The translations under genes were made by a program, and so were the position numbers. Below, piece by piece: positions 55,649 to 64,000 of a DNA stretch of 64,000 nt. The DNA comes from Gammaproteobacteria bacterium (GTDB lineage: Bacteria; Pseudomonadota; Gammaproteobacteria; UBA4575). A model generated the notes under the pieces. The model had not been told where the DNA came from, searched no databases, and worked only from the letters and a program-made list of their open reading frames with translations. Location: NCBI GenBank assembly GCA_033344735.1, contig JAWPMW010000001.1, positions 1,308,171 to 1,372,170 on the forward strand, written 5' to 3'. Within the stretch, counting starts at the first letter, position 1. Every line of letters starts with the position of its first letter.

Positions 55649-55894
55649 GTATTTTCAGACAAGAAAGACTGGTCTACTTTTTCAATGGGCTATGAGTTAA
55701 TTCAAATCAGACGCAGGGTCATGTTCTGTTAGCTATTGAAATACAAAGAATTAGCTTCTAAGTGGCACCCTGTTTTTGCTTTTGGTACCCCCCACCCCTT
55801 AAATACTCTCAAGTCTTTGTTTCTATACTTTGTTTCTCACATTAAATGGAATTTGGGTTTAGCAAAAACAAGCAAAAATAACTGTAATGGTGAG

Positions 55895-56053
55895 CTTCTT
55901 TCTTTTTCTTTTACCTAATCTGTACTTTAGCTTTTACCTATACTAACGCCTTTACTTGTACTCATGCTTTTACTTACACCTTTACCTAACTCTTACCTTT
56001 GCCTAACCTATTCCTTTGCTTAAACCTTTCCCTTACCTATACCTACCCTAGTA
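55895..56053 (+). repeat. Degenerate pyrimidine-rich tandem repeat
   Basis: About 160 bp in which CTTTTACCTA-like units (CTTTTACCTATA, CTTTACTTGTA, CTTTTACTTACAC, CTTTACCTAACT, CTTACCTTTGCC and others) recur every 10-13 bases. The plus strand is nearly free of G. It lies between the recombinase and tRNA-Met. Confidence 0.7.
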
Positions 56054-56180
56054 AAGATAAAAAGATAGAAAAAAAGAAAAAGTTATTTTTAACGAAATGA
56101 ATTAATTTGCAGTAAATATGCAGTAAAAACTTTTATAAGAAGAAACTTTAATAAGAGAATTTTATTAAGTATTTGTTTTC

Positions 56181-56226
56181 ATGGTGGCTATGGGTGGACT
56201 TGAACCACCGACCCCAGCATTATGAA
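56181..56226 (-). repeat. attR: 46-bp copy within tRNA-Met
   Basis: Identical to 48454-48499. It covers the tRNA from the CCA end to the anticodon loop. Confidence 0.93.
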
Positions 56227-56258
56227 TGCTGTGCTCTAACCAGCTGAGCTACATAGCC
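56182..56258 (-). tRNA. tRNA-Met (elongator, anticodon CAT)
   Basis: Reads on the minus strand GGCTATGTAGCTCAG at the 5' end, anticodon stem CAGCA with loop TTCATAA, T arm GGTTCAAGTCC and acceptor CATAGCC-A-CCA with CCA encoded. Resembles E. coli metT. Its 3' half is the right copy of the 46-bp island repeat, so the gene is intact after integration. Confidence 0.97.
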
Positions 56259-56323
56259 ATATTTTGAATGGAGCCGCGCAAGATACTGTACGGCTGAATT
56301 TCTGTCAAATGATGGTCAGGATA

Positions 56324-57415
56324 TCAAACATTAAAGCGGAAGTGCACCACGTCACCTTCCTGCATAATGTAATCCTTACCTTCCAGACGCCACTTTCCTG
56401 AATCTTTTGCACCTTGCTCTCCATTTCCTTCAATGTAGTCGTCAAAGCCCACCACTTCTGCTCTGATAAAACCTTTTTCAAAGTCAGTATGGATGCAGCC
56501 CGCCGCTTGTGGTGCGTTAGCTCCTTGCAAGACAGTCCAAGCACGCGCTTCTTTGGGTCCTGCCGTGAAGAATGTTTGTAAATTAAGTAATCCGTAACCT
56601 GCGCGAATAACTAAATTTAACCCAGGCTCTGTCAAACCTAAGTCTTGCAAAAATTCATCTCGCTCTGAATCATCTAATTGTGCAATTTCTGCTTCAATCT
56701 GTGCACACACAATAACAAATTGGGCATTTTCTTTCGTGGCAAATTCATTCAGCGTGTTTGCTAGCTGACTAATTTCCAAAGATGCTTCATCTACATTGGC
56801 GATATACATAATCGGCTTACGGGTAATGAGATGCAAATGATGAATTATCTTTTCTTGTTCTGCATCAGCCTCAAATAAACGCGCAGCTTTGCCTTCACCC
56901 AAATGATCACGCAATGATGTTATTAATTCTAGCTGGGTAATCGCATCCTTATTCCCTGATCTAGATAGCTTGCTAACTCGCGCCATACTTTTTTCTACTG
57001 ACTCGAGATCAGCAAGAATCAGTTCGGTATTTATTGTTTCAACATCGCTGAGCGGATCAACTTTTCCATCTACGTGAACAACATCATCATCTTCAAAGCA
57101 ACGTACTACATGTGCAATCGCATCTGTCTCACGAATATTTGCTAAAAATTGATTACCTAAACCTTCACCTTTTGAAGCACCGGCAACCAAACCAGCAATA
57201 TCAACAAATTCCATTACTGTTGGAATCACTTTTTCTGATTTGGCAATATTGGCTAGTTGATCTAAACGAGTGTCGGGTACAGGAACAACACCAACATTAG
57301 GCTCGATAGTACAAAATGGATAGTTTTCTGCAGCGATTTCTGCACGTGTTAGCGCGTTAAATAAAGTTGACTTACCCACATTTGGCAAACCAACAATCCC
57401 ACATTTAAATCCCAT
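56324..57415 (-). CDS. ychF: Ribosome-binding ATPase YchF
   Basis: 363 residues. An Obg-family P-loop protein that prefers ATP; G1 [12 protein letters not shown], switch region [17 protein letters not shown]4-like position NVDE and the C-terminal TGS domain ([20 protein letters not shown]). It is 12 bp downstream of pth, the conserved pth-ychF pair. Confidence 0.97.
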   Translation of the reverse strand: MGFKCGIVGLPNVGKSTLFNALTRAEIAAENYPFCTIEPNVGVVPVPDTRLDQLANIAKSEKVIPTVMEFVDIAGLVAGASKGEGLGNQFLANIRETDAIAHVVRCFEDDDVVHVDGKVDPLSDVETINTELILADLESVEKSMARVSKLSRSGNKDAITQLELITSLRDHLGEGKAARLFEADAEQEKIIHHLHLITRKPIMYIANVDEASLEISQLANTLNEFATKENAQFVIVCAQIEAEIAQLDDSERDEFLQDLGLTEPGLNLVIRAGYGLLNLQTFFTAGPKEARAWTVLQGANAPQAAGCIHTDFEKGFIRAEVVGFDDYIEGNGEQGAKDSGKWRLEGKDYIMQEGDVVHFRFNV

Positions 57416-57427
57416 GATGTGCTCTAC

Positions 57428-58018
57428 TTATTCTTCTGATTTTTTATGTAACGAACGCATTGCGGCTTCCATGTCACCTGCTAATACATCAGCCATTGTA
57501 TCTACGACTCGATCTAAAGAGTCATTGATAAAACTTTGCTCTTTGCTTGAAGGTGCTTTCATTACATATGAAAGTACTTGGTCTTTATTGCCTGGGTGAC
57601 CTACACCCACACGCAAGCGCCAAAAGTCTTTAGCAAAATGTTTAAAGATGTCGCGGATACCATTATGCCCACCATGGCCACCAGCCCATTTAAGCTTTGA
57701 AGTTCCCACTGGCAAATCCAATTCGTCGTGAACCACCAAAGTATTTTCTGGGGCAATTTGATAATACTTGGCAAACGGCCCGACACATTCGCCACTCAAG
57801 TTCATAAACGTCGTTGGTTTAACCAACCACACTCGCTGACCTTCATATTCAATTGAAGCTACTTCAGCTTTGAATTTGGATTCGTTACGAAAACTTGTTT
57901 GATGACGACGCGCAAGCTGGTCTAAAAACCAAAACCCGGCATTATGCCGGGTTGCAATATATTTATCGCCAGGATTGCCTAAGCCAACAATCAACTTAAT
58001 GGGGGTAATGCCCGCCAC
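57428..58018 (-). CDS. pth: Peptidyl-tRNA hydrolase
   Basis: 196 residues. Recycles peptidyl-tRNA released from stalled ribosomes. GLGNPGDKYIATRHNAGF contains the catalytic His; KPTTFMNLSGECV, VVHDELDLP and GGHGGHNGIRDI are diagnostic. Downstream of rplY and upstream of ychF. Confidence 0.97.
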   Translation of the reverse strand: MAGITPIKLIVGLGNPGDKYIATRHNAGFWFLDQLARRHQTSFRNESKFKAEVASIEYEGQRVWLVKPTTFMNLSGECVGPFAKYYQIAPENTLVVHDELDLPVGTSKLKWAGGHGGHNGIRDIFKHFAKDFWRLRVGVGHPGNKDQVLSYVMKAPSSKEQSFINDSLDRVVDTMADVLAGDMEAAMRSLHKKSEE

Positions 58019-58053
58019 AATTAACGTTTAACTCAAGTTAAGACTAACTAAAA

Positions 58054-58710
58054 CTACTCGCCCTCTTCAGGCTTGTCGTCTTCTTCAGTCTCTGGTGCTT
58101 CTGGTGCTTCAGTCGGTTCTTCTTCAACCACCTTAGTAGCGTGGACATTCACAACCTGTTGATCATGACCTTCACCATGAGTTAATGCTGTCAGAACAAT
58201 TCCTTCTGGTAAATTCATCTCAGTAAGATGAACAGAATCACCAATCTTTAACTCAGTAAGATCTACCTCAATAAACTCAGGGATATTCTTTGGCAAACAT
58301 GTCACCTCAACTTCTGTCATAAGGTGACTGATTTGACCGCCTTCCATCTTCACACCATGACAAACGTCCTCACCAATAAAGTGTAGAGGCACATGGATAC
58401 TGATTTCTTGATCATCACTAACGCGCAAAAAGTCAAGGTGAAGAATCACCGGCTTTGCAGGATGGCGTTGCATGTCACGCAAAATAACTTTCTGTTTTTT
58501 ACCTTCTAAATTAACAGTCAAAATATGCGAATAAAACGCTTCGTTTTCTAAATCATGTCTAATTTTATTGTGATCCACAGAAATATTCTGCGGCTCAACA
58601 CCTGCGCCATAAAGAATAGCAGGGACGCGGCCAGTTCGACGTAGGCGGCGGCTCGCACCTTTCCCTAAATCGTTACGTGGCTCGGCATCTAAACTAAAAT
58701 CGATGCTCAT
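58054..58710 (-). CDS. rplY: 50S ribosomal protein L25/general stress protein Ctc
   Basis: 218 residues, the long CTC form with an N-terminal 5S-rRNA-binding L25 domain ([20 protein letters not shown]) and a C-terminal beta domain, ending in a Glu/Pro-rich acidic tail ([20 protein letters not shown]). Immediately upstream of pth and downstream of prs. Confidence 0.95.
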   Translation of the reverse strand: MSIDFSLDAEPRNDLGKGASRRLRRTGRVPAILYGAGVEPQNISVDHNKIRHDLENEAFYSHILTVNLEGKKQKVILRDMQRHPAKPVILHLDFLRVSDDQEISIHVPLHFIGEDVCHGVKMEGGQISHLMTEVEVTCLPKNIPEFIEVDLTELKIGDSVHLTEMNLPEGIVLTALTHGEGHDQQVVNVHATKVVEEEPTEAPEAPETEEDDKPEEGE

Positions 58711-58805
58711 TTAATTTCTCCTAAATATTAAAATAAAAAAACACACACTTGCGACCAATGCATGCACAACTCAAAGTAACTCTAGTAAAAAATACCAGTG
58801 TTCCT

Positions 58806-59780
58806 TTAATCCATAAACAGAGTACTTACTGACTCTTCGTAACTAATTCTTCGTATTGTCTCAGCTAATAAACCCGAAACCTTTAATTGTCTAATGCGAC
58901 TACAATTTGCAGCGTCTTCACGAAGCGGAACGGTGTCTGTAACGACCAAACCATCCAGCACTGAATCTTCGATATTCTTTATCGCATTTCCTGATAATAC
59001 AGGATGCGTAGCATAAGCAATTACAGCTTTGGCACCATGCTCTTTTAATGCTTGCGCAGCTTTACACAGTGTACCGGCTGTATCAACCAAGTCATCTACA
59101 ATGACACAGGTTTTACCTTTCACTTCACCAATAATATGCATCACTTGTGCAACATTGGCCTGCGGACGTCGTTTATCAATAATCGCTAAATCTGCGTCAT
59201 CTAATCGTTTTGCCACAGCTCGGGCTCTTACAACTCCACCCACATCTGGTGACACAACAATTAGGTCTGAATACTTCTGTTTATATATGTCCCCAAGTAA
59301 TACGGGCGATGCATACACATTATCTACTGGCACATCAAAAAACCCTTGAATTTGATCAGCGTGCAAATCTACTGTAAGCACACGATCTGTACCAATATTG
59401 GAAATTAAATTAGCTACTACTTTAGCCGAGATCGGTACACGCATTGAACGCACTCTTCGATCTTGACGAGAGTAACCAAAATAGGGAATCACGGCGGTTA
59501 TTCGATCGGCAGAAGCTCGCTTCAGCGCATCTACCATAATCAACAATTCCATGATGTTGTCGTTGGTAGGCATTCCTGTAGGCTGCACCACAAAAACATC
59601 GCGCCCACGTACATTTTCTTGTATCTCAACCTGAATTTCACCATCACTAAATGAGCTGATCAGCGCTTTACCCATTGGGATATTTAGTTTTTCGACAATA
59701 TCACGCGCCAATTCGGGATGGGCATTTCCACTAAACACCATTAAGCGACTATCGTCGTATTTTCCGTTGTCTTGACTCAC
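58806..59780 (-). CDS. prs: Ribose-phosphate pyrophosphokinase
   Basis: 324 residues. Makes PRPP from ribose 5-phosphate and ATP for nucleotides, histidine and NAD. Seen: [29 protein letters not shown], the flexible-loop region [12 protein letters not shown] and the PRPP-binding motif [13 protein letters not shown]. Follows tRNA-Gln and ispE on the same strand. Confidence 0.97.
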   Translation of the reverse strand: MSQDNGKYDDSRLMVFSGNAHPELARDIVEKLNIPMGKALISSFSDGEIQVEIQENVRGRDVFVVQPTGMPTNDNIMELLIMVDALKRASADRITAVIPYFGYSRQDRRVRSMRVPISAKVVANLISNIGTDRVLTVDLHADQIQGFFDVPVDNVYASPVLLGDIYKQKYSDLIVVSPDVGGVVRARAVAKRLDDADLAIIDKRRPQANVAQVMHIIGEVKGKTCVIVDDLVDTAGTLCKAAQALKEHGAKAVIAYATHPVLSGNAIKNIEDSVLDGLVVTDTVPLREDAANCSRIRQLKVSGLLAETIRRISYEESVSTLFMD

Positions 59781-59807
59781 GTTAATTCCACTATGCTTTA
59801 TAAAATT

Positions 59808-59882
59808 TGGCTGGGCCGGCAGGATTCGAACCTGCGAATGCGGGGATCAAAACCCCGTGCCTTACCACTTGGCGACGGCCCA
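59808..59882 (-). tRNA. tRNA-Gln (anticodon TTG)
   Basis: Minus strand: acceptor TGGGCCG pairs with CGGCCCA, D arm GCCAAGTGGTAAGGC, anticodon stem CGGGG/CCCCG with loop TTTTGAT, T arm GGTTCGAATCC, encoded CCA. The tRNA-Gln between ispE and prs is a conserved gammaproteobacterial arrangement. Confidence 0.97.
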
Positions 59883-59919
59883 ATAATTTTCTAGTACTGC
59901 TTGCAATAAAGCAGTACCT

Positions 59920-60765
59920 CTATTCAGTCTCTAACTGAGTTTTCAATGGCGAAGTATTTTTTGCCTGCACAAGATAGGCTGTCATCCCTTTTGGACACAG
60001 GGATTGTATCTCAACAGCGGAACTTTTATCTGCGAAAGCTGCAACTACGCAACCACCAGTCCCGGTCAGGAATGGATCACTGTAATTACCTAGCCAATCA
60101 AAAACCGAATCTATTTCTGGATGTTGAGCTCTTGCAATTGGCTCAAATACATTCCCGAACTCCCCCGGTTTAGGGGGGCATATTGTGAGCTGGGGACTAT
60201 TACGTGTCAATTGCGAATACGCAAACATTTGCGCTGTTGATAAATGAATTCCACAATTTACTATGAGATACCAGCATTCTTTCATATTTATAGGTGTTAA
60301 TTTCTCGCCTACCCCTTCTGCCCAGGCTGATTGACCACGTATGAACACTGGAACATCAGCACCTAGCTGCCTGGCTAACCCAGCCAATTCATCCTCACTA
60401 GCATGAATTGACCAGATTTTATTCAAGACTAAAAGTGTCGTAGCAGCGTCTGAGCTAGCGCCTCCCAAACCTCCCCCCATGGGGATGTTTTTAGTCACAA
60501 ATATATCTACGCCCTGCTTCACATCGGCCGTCTTCTGCAGCAATAATGCCGCACGCATACACAAGTCATTTTCCCCGGTTACGCCAGGAACTGAATTAAT
60601 GCGATTTATTTCAACATCTGAACGCAATGTAAACTGGAGCTGATCACATAAATCTACAAACTGAAATGCAGTCTGTAGTTCATGCATTCCATCATCACGA
60701 CGTCCAGTAATGTGCAGAAATAAATTGATTTTGGCGGGCGCTAACCAGCTCGTAGATGTATGCAT
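59920..60765 (-). CDS. ispE: 4-diphosphocytidyl-2-C-methyl-D-erythritol kinase
   Basis: 281 residues from ATG 60765. A GHMP kinase of the MEP isoprenoid pathway. WLAPAKINLFLHITGRRDDG at the start, ATP-binding loop PMGGGLGGASSDAATTLL and PFLTGTGGCVVAAF near the end. The open frame extends to 60813, but an upstream start would overlap lolB, and MHTSTSWLAPAKINL matches the usual N-terminus. The start is 13 bp after lolB. Confidence 0.95.
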   Translation of the reverse strand: MHTSTSWLAPAKINLFLHITGRRDDGMHELQTAFQFVDLCDQLQFTLRSDVEINRINSVPGVTGENDLCMRAALLLQKTADVKQGVDIFVTKNIPMGGGLGGASSDAATTLLVLNKIWSIHASEDELAGLARQLGADVPVFIRGQSAWAEGVGEKLTPINMKECWYLIVNCGIHLSTAQMFAYSQLTRNSPQLTICPPKPGEFGNVFEPIARAQHPEIDSVFDWLGNYSDPFLTGTGGCVVAAFADKSSAVEIQSLCPKGMTAYLVQAKNTSPLKTQLETE

Positions 60766-60778
60766 AGAAATTTTCGAG

Positions 60779-61408
60779 CTATGGAGACAACTTCCATTGA
60801 CTGATTTTAACATTTAATTCGATATCTTCGAATTCGAGCAATACTTGGCTGGGCATTTTATATGGGTTATTTGACATATAGTAAGGATAAGATATTTTCC
60901 ATCCTTGCTGATTTAAAATGTGCGCCAAGCCTTCATCATTAAAATTTAATTGTTCGACTTCAACACTTGGTAATGGCAAGCCTTGCAGCCAGTAACGCAT
61001 TCCGGTTACAGGTATATTGATAGCAAATAATTCATCAATTAATGTTTCCGCATCATCTCCTTGATAACGCTTACCTTTCGAAGTTTTAGCAACAACTTCC
61101 GAAGGGGAACCATCAATGATTGCGATTGTGCGACCAATGAAATCACGTAACTTTATCTGATAATCATCTGTCTGCTGATACCAAACTACACGAGCTTTAA
61201 ATTTCTGCTGATTAGTCACACCAACTAATGATAGCTGTGCTTCCCAGTCTTCCAGTTGATATAGATAGTTTGCACGTGCATCCCAGACTTGCTTAACATC
61301 CTCAGTGGGGACTTTTGTGACAGAGATACATGCCGACAATAAAGACACCAGCAACAATACTAGGCTAGATTTAATTTTCACATCAAAGCAATTGAGTCTG
61401 CAGCACAT
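60779..61408 (-). CDS. lolB: Outer-membrane lipoprotein receptor LolB
   Basis: 209 residues from the ATG at 61408; a GTG at 61381 would give a shorter, more typical lipoprotein signal (VKIKSSLVLLLVSLLSAC). Either way the lipobox is LLSAC. LolB receives lipoproteins from LolA and inserts them in the outer membrane. WEAQLSLVGVTNQQKFKARV and LQGLPLPS fit the open beta-barrel fold. lolB-ispE-tRNA-Gln-prs is a conserved gammaproteobacterial order. Confidence 0.88.
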   Translation of the reverse strand: MCCRLNCFDVKIKSSLVLLLVSLLSACISVTKVPTEDVKQVWDARANYLYQLEDWEAQLSLVGVTNQQKFKARVVWYQQTDDYQIKLRDFIGRTIAIIDGSPSEVVAKTSKGKRYQGDDAETLIDELFAINIPVTGMRYWLQGLPLPSVEVEQLNFNDEGLAHILNQQGWKISYPYYMSNNPYKMPSQVLLEFEDIELNVKISQWKLSP

Positions 61409-61455
61409 GGAAATTATTTATCTGGTTACTTTATCAAGCGCGGCGCTTGAATTAT

Positions 61456-63201
61456 TTATTCTGAAAACTGTTTAATCAGCTTTTGAATATAACTATCTTC
61501 AGGATGCCTATCCATTGCCTCTCGAAGTAAATTTCTTGCTTCTTCGTAATTACCTTGCGCCCAAAGCAATTCACCTAAATGGCCGATAATTTCCGCATCA
61601 TCCATTAGTGTTAATGCTTTACGCAAATAAGCCTCAGCTTCTGCATAATTACCTTTTCGAAACTGAATCCAACCCATACTATCTATTACTGCCGGATCAT
61701 TTGGTTTTAACTCATATGCACGCTCAACATATCTTTCAGCCTCATCTATTCGTAAACCTCTATCCGCCAAGGTGTACCCAAGTGCATTTAACGCATTAGC
61801 GTGATCAGGGTCAGACTGCAAAATAATCAGCAAATCAGATTCCAATAAGTCAACTCGATCAATATATTCAGCGGTTAATGCGCGCGCATACAAAAGATCT
61901 GGATGTTTAGGGAATTCTAACAATCCCTGACTATAAAGCTCATAAGCTTGATCAAATTCATTTTCTTCGTGAAGGATGTGTCCTTCAGCCAAAAATAAAC
62001 GAATCACATCTTCAGGTTGATCGACTCTTCCGCGCACCTCATTAAGATGACTGCGCGCCTTGAGTAACCCATTTTCTTTTGCGTATAAATCGGCTAGACG
62101 CATTGCAGCCTCTAAGTACAAGTCGCCATATGCAACCTCCTGATAATGTTCTACTGCAGCCTTGGACTCGCCAAGCTCTTCTGCAATGCGCGCAAGATAA
62201 TAATTAGATTCATCTAAACGGCGATTATCTTCAATCAGCGCCTTGAAGTATTGTCTTGATTGCGAATACTCTTCAGCTTGAACATAAGTAAGGCCCAACA
62301 TATAAGTAATATCAGGATCATTGGGACGTTGATCTAAGAGTACTTCAAACTGTTCACCTGCACTGCTATATTTTTCCGCTTGCAACAACATACGAGCATA
62401 ACCCAAACGCAAATCAAAATTTTGCGGATCGTCATCAACCAATGCTTGCATATCCACAAATGCAGATTCGTGATCACCAATTAAACTTAGCGCCCTAGCC
62501 CGTAATACTCTTGCTTCAGATAGATCTGGGTTAAAACCTAACGCCAACTCGCTTTGATCTACCGCAAGTTGATATTTTTTTGCTTTCATTGCCAATTCGG
62601 CATAGGAAAGATGTCCGTACGGATTAGAAAAGTTTTTTACTACCAAACGATCCATCAACTCAAGACTATCCTCTACATTCTCAACACGCGCTAACGTTGC
62701 CGCGATGATACTGTAGCCTTGACTGGGAGAGTCTGACGCTGCGTCCATAACATTGCTAAAATATTTAACAGAAGAATCCACATCTCCTTGTCGCAGATAC
62801 AACACGCCCAATACTTGTTGAGCTTCAATATTCCCATCCAATACATCCGACCACCGATGAGCAATTTTCAATGCAAGTGGCCAATCCTTTGCAAATATTG
62901 CAATTCTCATCGCGCGCTCAATGACATTTGGATCATCACTCAGCTCACTAGCACGACTATAAGATTGCTTTGACCCCTCTAAGTCACCAAGCTTTCCAGA
63001 CAGTTCCCCAGTTAACACCTCGTACATTAATGCACTGACATCATCGTATCTTGCATCATTGGGTGTTTTAATTGGTATTTGATCAGTAAGCGCTTGCTCT
63101 GCGCCCCCATGCCTCGAATTGGAGGGTGCGGTGGCACACCCAGAAATGATAGTGGCAAGCACCACGATAAGCATATACTTGCAGAAATTGTCTTGAGGCA
63201 T
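61456..63201 (-). CDS. TPR-repeat lipoprotein upstream of lolB
   Basis: 581 residues. N-terminal lipoprotein signal (LATIISGCATAPS) followed by about a dozen TPR-like units spanning the protein (for example YYLARIAEELGESKAAVEHY, NALGYTLADRGLRIDEAERY and MGWIQFRKGNYAEAEAYLRK). Families in this position between hemA and lolB are known in Pseudomonas (PA4667 type), so it is likely an outer-membrane-anchored scaffold. Divergent from hemA across 165 bp. Confidence 0.85.
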   Translation of the reverse strand: MPQDNFCKYMLIVVLATIISGCATAPSNSRHGGAEQALTDQIPIKTPNDARYDDVSALMYEVLTGELSGKLGDLEGSKQSYSRASELSDDPNVIERAMRIAIFAKDWPLALKIAHRWSDVLDGNIEAQQVLGVLYLRQGDVDSSVKYFSNVMDAASDSPSQGYSIIAATLARVENVEDSLELMDRLVVKNFSNPYGHLSYAELAMKAKKYQLAVDQSELALGFNPDLSEARVLRARALSLIGDHESAFVDMQALVDDDPQNFDLRLGYARMLLQAEKYSSAGEQFEVLLDQRPNDPDITYMLGLTYVQAEEYSQSRQYFKALIEDNRRLDESNYYLARIAEELGESKAAVEHYQEVAYGDLYLEAAMRLADLYAKENGLLKARSHLNEVRGRVDQPEDVIRLFLAEGHILHEENEFDQAYELYSQGLLEFPKHPDLLYARALTAEYIDRVDLLESDLLIILQSDPDHANALNALGYTLADRGLRIDEAERYVERAYELKPNDPAVIDSMGWIQFRKGNYAEAEAYLRKALTLMDDAEIIGHLGELLWAQGNYEEARNLLREAMDRHPEDSYIQKLIKQFSE

Positions 63202-63366
63202 AATTTAGAAGTGTAAAATAATTTATATAAATCAAAGGCTATATAGCAATTCTACGTTATTTCAAATGTCATTACATGAGCGCTTCAGCAGCCACTTCTC
63301 ACTTTTTATACAAAACATACCAGTTTATTCACCTTGTCATGGTCAAGGTGCGCTAAAATAGCGGCC

Positions 63367-64000
63367 ATGTCCTTACTAACTATAGGTGTTAACCATACTT
63401 CTGCCCCTGTCGAGGTGCGGGAACGTGTGGCTATTCCTGATTCCGCATTACCGACAGCACTAAGTACGCTAATAGAAACGCCTACTATTGATGAGGCTGC
63501 CATCATATCCACTTGCAATCGAACAGAGTTGTATTGCTCAGTGGAATCATTCGAGACCGGCAAGTTAGCTACAGTGCAATGGTTGAGCGACTTTCACCAA
63601 TTAGAGATCGACCATAATCAATCTTACCTATACAACCTTAGCGATCAAGAAACCGCCAAACACATGTTCCGTGTCGCTAGCGGACTAGATTCTATGGTGC
63701 TTGGTGAACCCCAGATCCTGGGTCAACTCAAACAGGCTTATCAGCATGCTCAAGGTGCCGGCACTCTGGGCAAACAGCTTAATCAATTATTTCAGCATTC
63801 ATTTAATGTCGCTAAAAAGGTTAGGACTCATACTTCTATTGGTACCAATCCTGTCTCAGTGGCTTCAACCGCCGTATCTCTAGCCAAACAAATTTTTGGG
63901 GATTTATCGAAAAGAAATGCTCTATTTATTGGTGCAGGAGAAACCATTGAACTTGCCGCACAACATCTTAGTGCGGTAGGTGCAAATCGCATCACAATTG
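63367..64000 (+). CDS. hemA: Glutamyl-tRNA reductase, 5' part
   Basis: Starts at ATG 63367 and runs off the right edge; about 211 codons visible. First enzyme of the C5 haem pathway, NADPH-dependent. The catalytic Cys lies in ISTCNRTELY; GVNHTSAPVEVRE and MVLGEPQILGQLKQAY are the other signatures, and FIGAGETIELAAQHL is the start of the NADPH-binding domain. Divergent to the TPR lipoprotein gene, with lolB and ispE beyond, as usual. Confidence 0.95.
   Translation, partial: MSLLTIGVNHTSAPVEVRERVAIPDSALPTALSTLIETPTIDEAAIISTCNRTELYCSVESFETGKLATVQWLSDFHQLEIDHNQSYLYNLSDQETAKHMFRVASGLDSMVLGEPQILGQLKQAYQHAQGAGTLGKQLNQLFQHSFNVAKKVRTHTSIGTNPVSVASTAVSLAKQIFGDLSKRNALFIGAGETIELAAQHLSAVGANRITI

Larger units (their letters stand above)
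55620..56181. other. Right-hand noncoding segment of the island
   Basis: About 560 bp with no convincing gene (an open frame at 55736-55918 looks spurious). It contains a weak cassette-like element just upstream of the recombinase start (55624-55648) and the pyrimidine-rich tract at 55895-56053. The purine-rich AAAGATAAAAAGATAGAAAA stretch follows directly. Confidence 0.45.
48454..56226. mobile_element. 7.7-kb genomic island integrated in tRNA-Met(CAT)
   Basis: Bounded by a perfect 46-bp direct repeat of the 3' half of tRNA-Met. The crossover lies between the anticodon loop and the CCA end, the typical choice of tyrosine-recombinase elements, and the intact tRNA is rebuilt at the right end. 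The island carries one tyrosine recombinase next to the tRNA side, eight other genes and about 14 short palindromes. There are no phage structural, conjugation or replication genes and no toxin-antitoxin pair that I recognise. Whether it is still mobile is unknown. Confidence 0.85.

Noticed and set aside
55736-55918. Open frame to the right of the recombinase
   Set aside because: No ribosome site, low-complexity composition, and its end lies in the pyrimidine tract.
48454-56226. Prophage
   Set aside because: An integrase is present but no structural, lysis or replication genes.

Overview
The window is a stretch of chromosome from an AT-rich gammaproteobacterium (about 40% G+C by eye). The lineage call rests on gene order: mutL-miaA-hfq-hflX-hflK-hflC-DUF2065-hisZ-purA, rnr-rlmB-rpsF-rpsR-DUF2232-rplI-dnaB-alr, and ychF-pth-rplY-prs-tRNA-Gln-ispE-lolB-TPR-hemA are all classical gammaproteobacterial neighbourhoods. 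I cannot name a genus. TspO, a photolyase, a large sodium/solute symporter and a TonB receptor would suit a marine or other aquatic Gram-negative bacterium, but that is inference.

Layout. 1-30 kb is almost entirely housekeeping: an envelope lipid-transport set (ydbL-ynbE-ydbH), queG, metabolite repair (nnr), tsaE, a cell-division amidase, sohB, mismatch repair, tRNA modification, Hfq, the HflX/HflKC group, hisZ, purA, RNase R, ribosomal proteins, the replicative helicase and alanine racemase. 29.7-48 kb is a looser, more AT-rich accessory stretch of single genes and short operons. It holds a lipoprotein, small unknowns, a cytochrome c protein with Calx-beta-like repeats, a photolyase/TspO/GNAT cluster, a P450, a symporter-TPR operon, an amidohydrolase lacking an ordinary start codon, a HAD dehalogenase, and a zinc-responsive pair (ZnuD-like receptor and MerC-like protein), each preceded by a Zur-type palindrome. 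56.2-64 kb returns to housekeeping genes and ends inside hemA.

The most unusual part is 48.45-56.23 kb. A perfect 46-bp direct repeat of the 3' half of tRNA-Met(CAT) bounds about 7.7 kb, the signature of site-specific integration into a tRNA gene. Inside are eight single-gene units. Seven lie on the plus strand and one on the minus strand, and each is followed closely at its 3' end by a short imperfect palindrome of about 33 bp (stem ATGWCCGCTT/AAGCGGACAT, loop TTGCGCCG or TCGACCC). In two units the palindrome itself supplies the stop codon. The inverted unit carries its repeat in the same orientation relative to its gene. The array ends at a 208-residue tyrosine recombinase that has all catalytic residues but no N-terminal core-binding domain.

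This architecture resembles an integron cassette array, but the repeats are not classical attC sites, the recombinase is not IntI-like, and the cassettes point towards the recombinase instead of away from it. Cassette products are unrelated to one another: two PEP-CTERM-type surface proteins, a tautomerase, an OsmC-type protein, a membrane protein, an alpha/beta hydrolase and two unknowns. I propose it as a candidate integron-like gene-capture system; proof needs comparative genomics.
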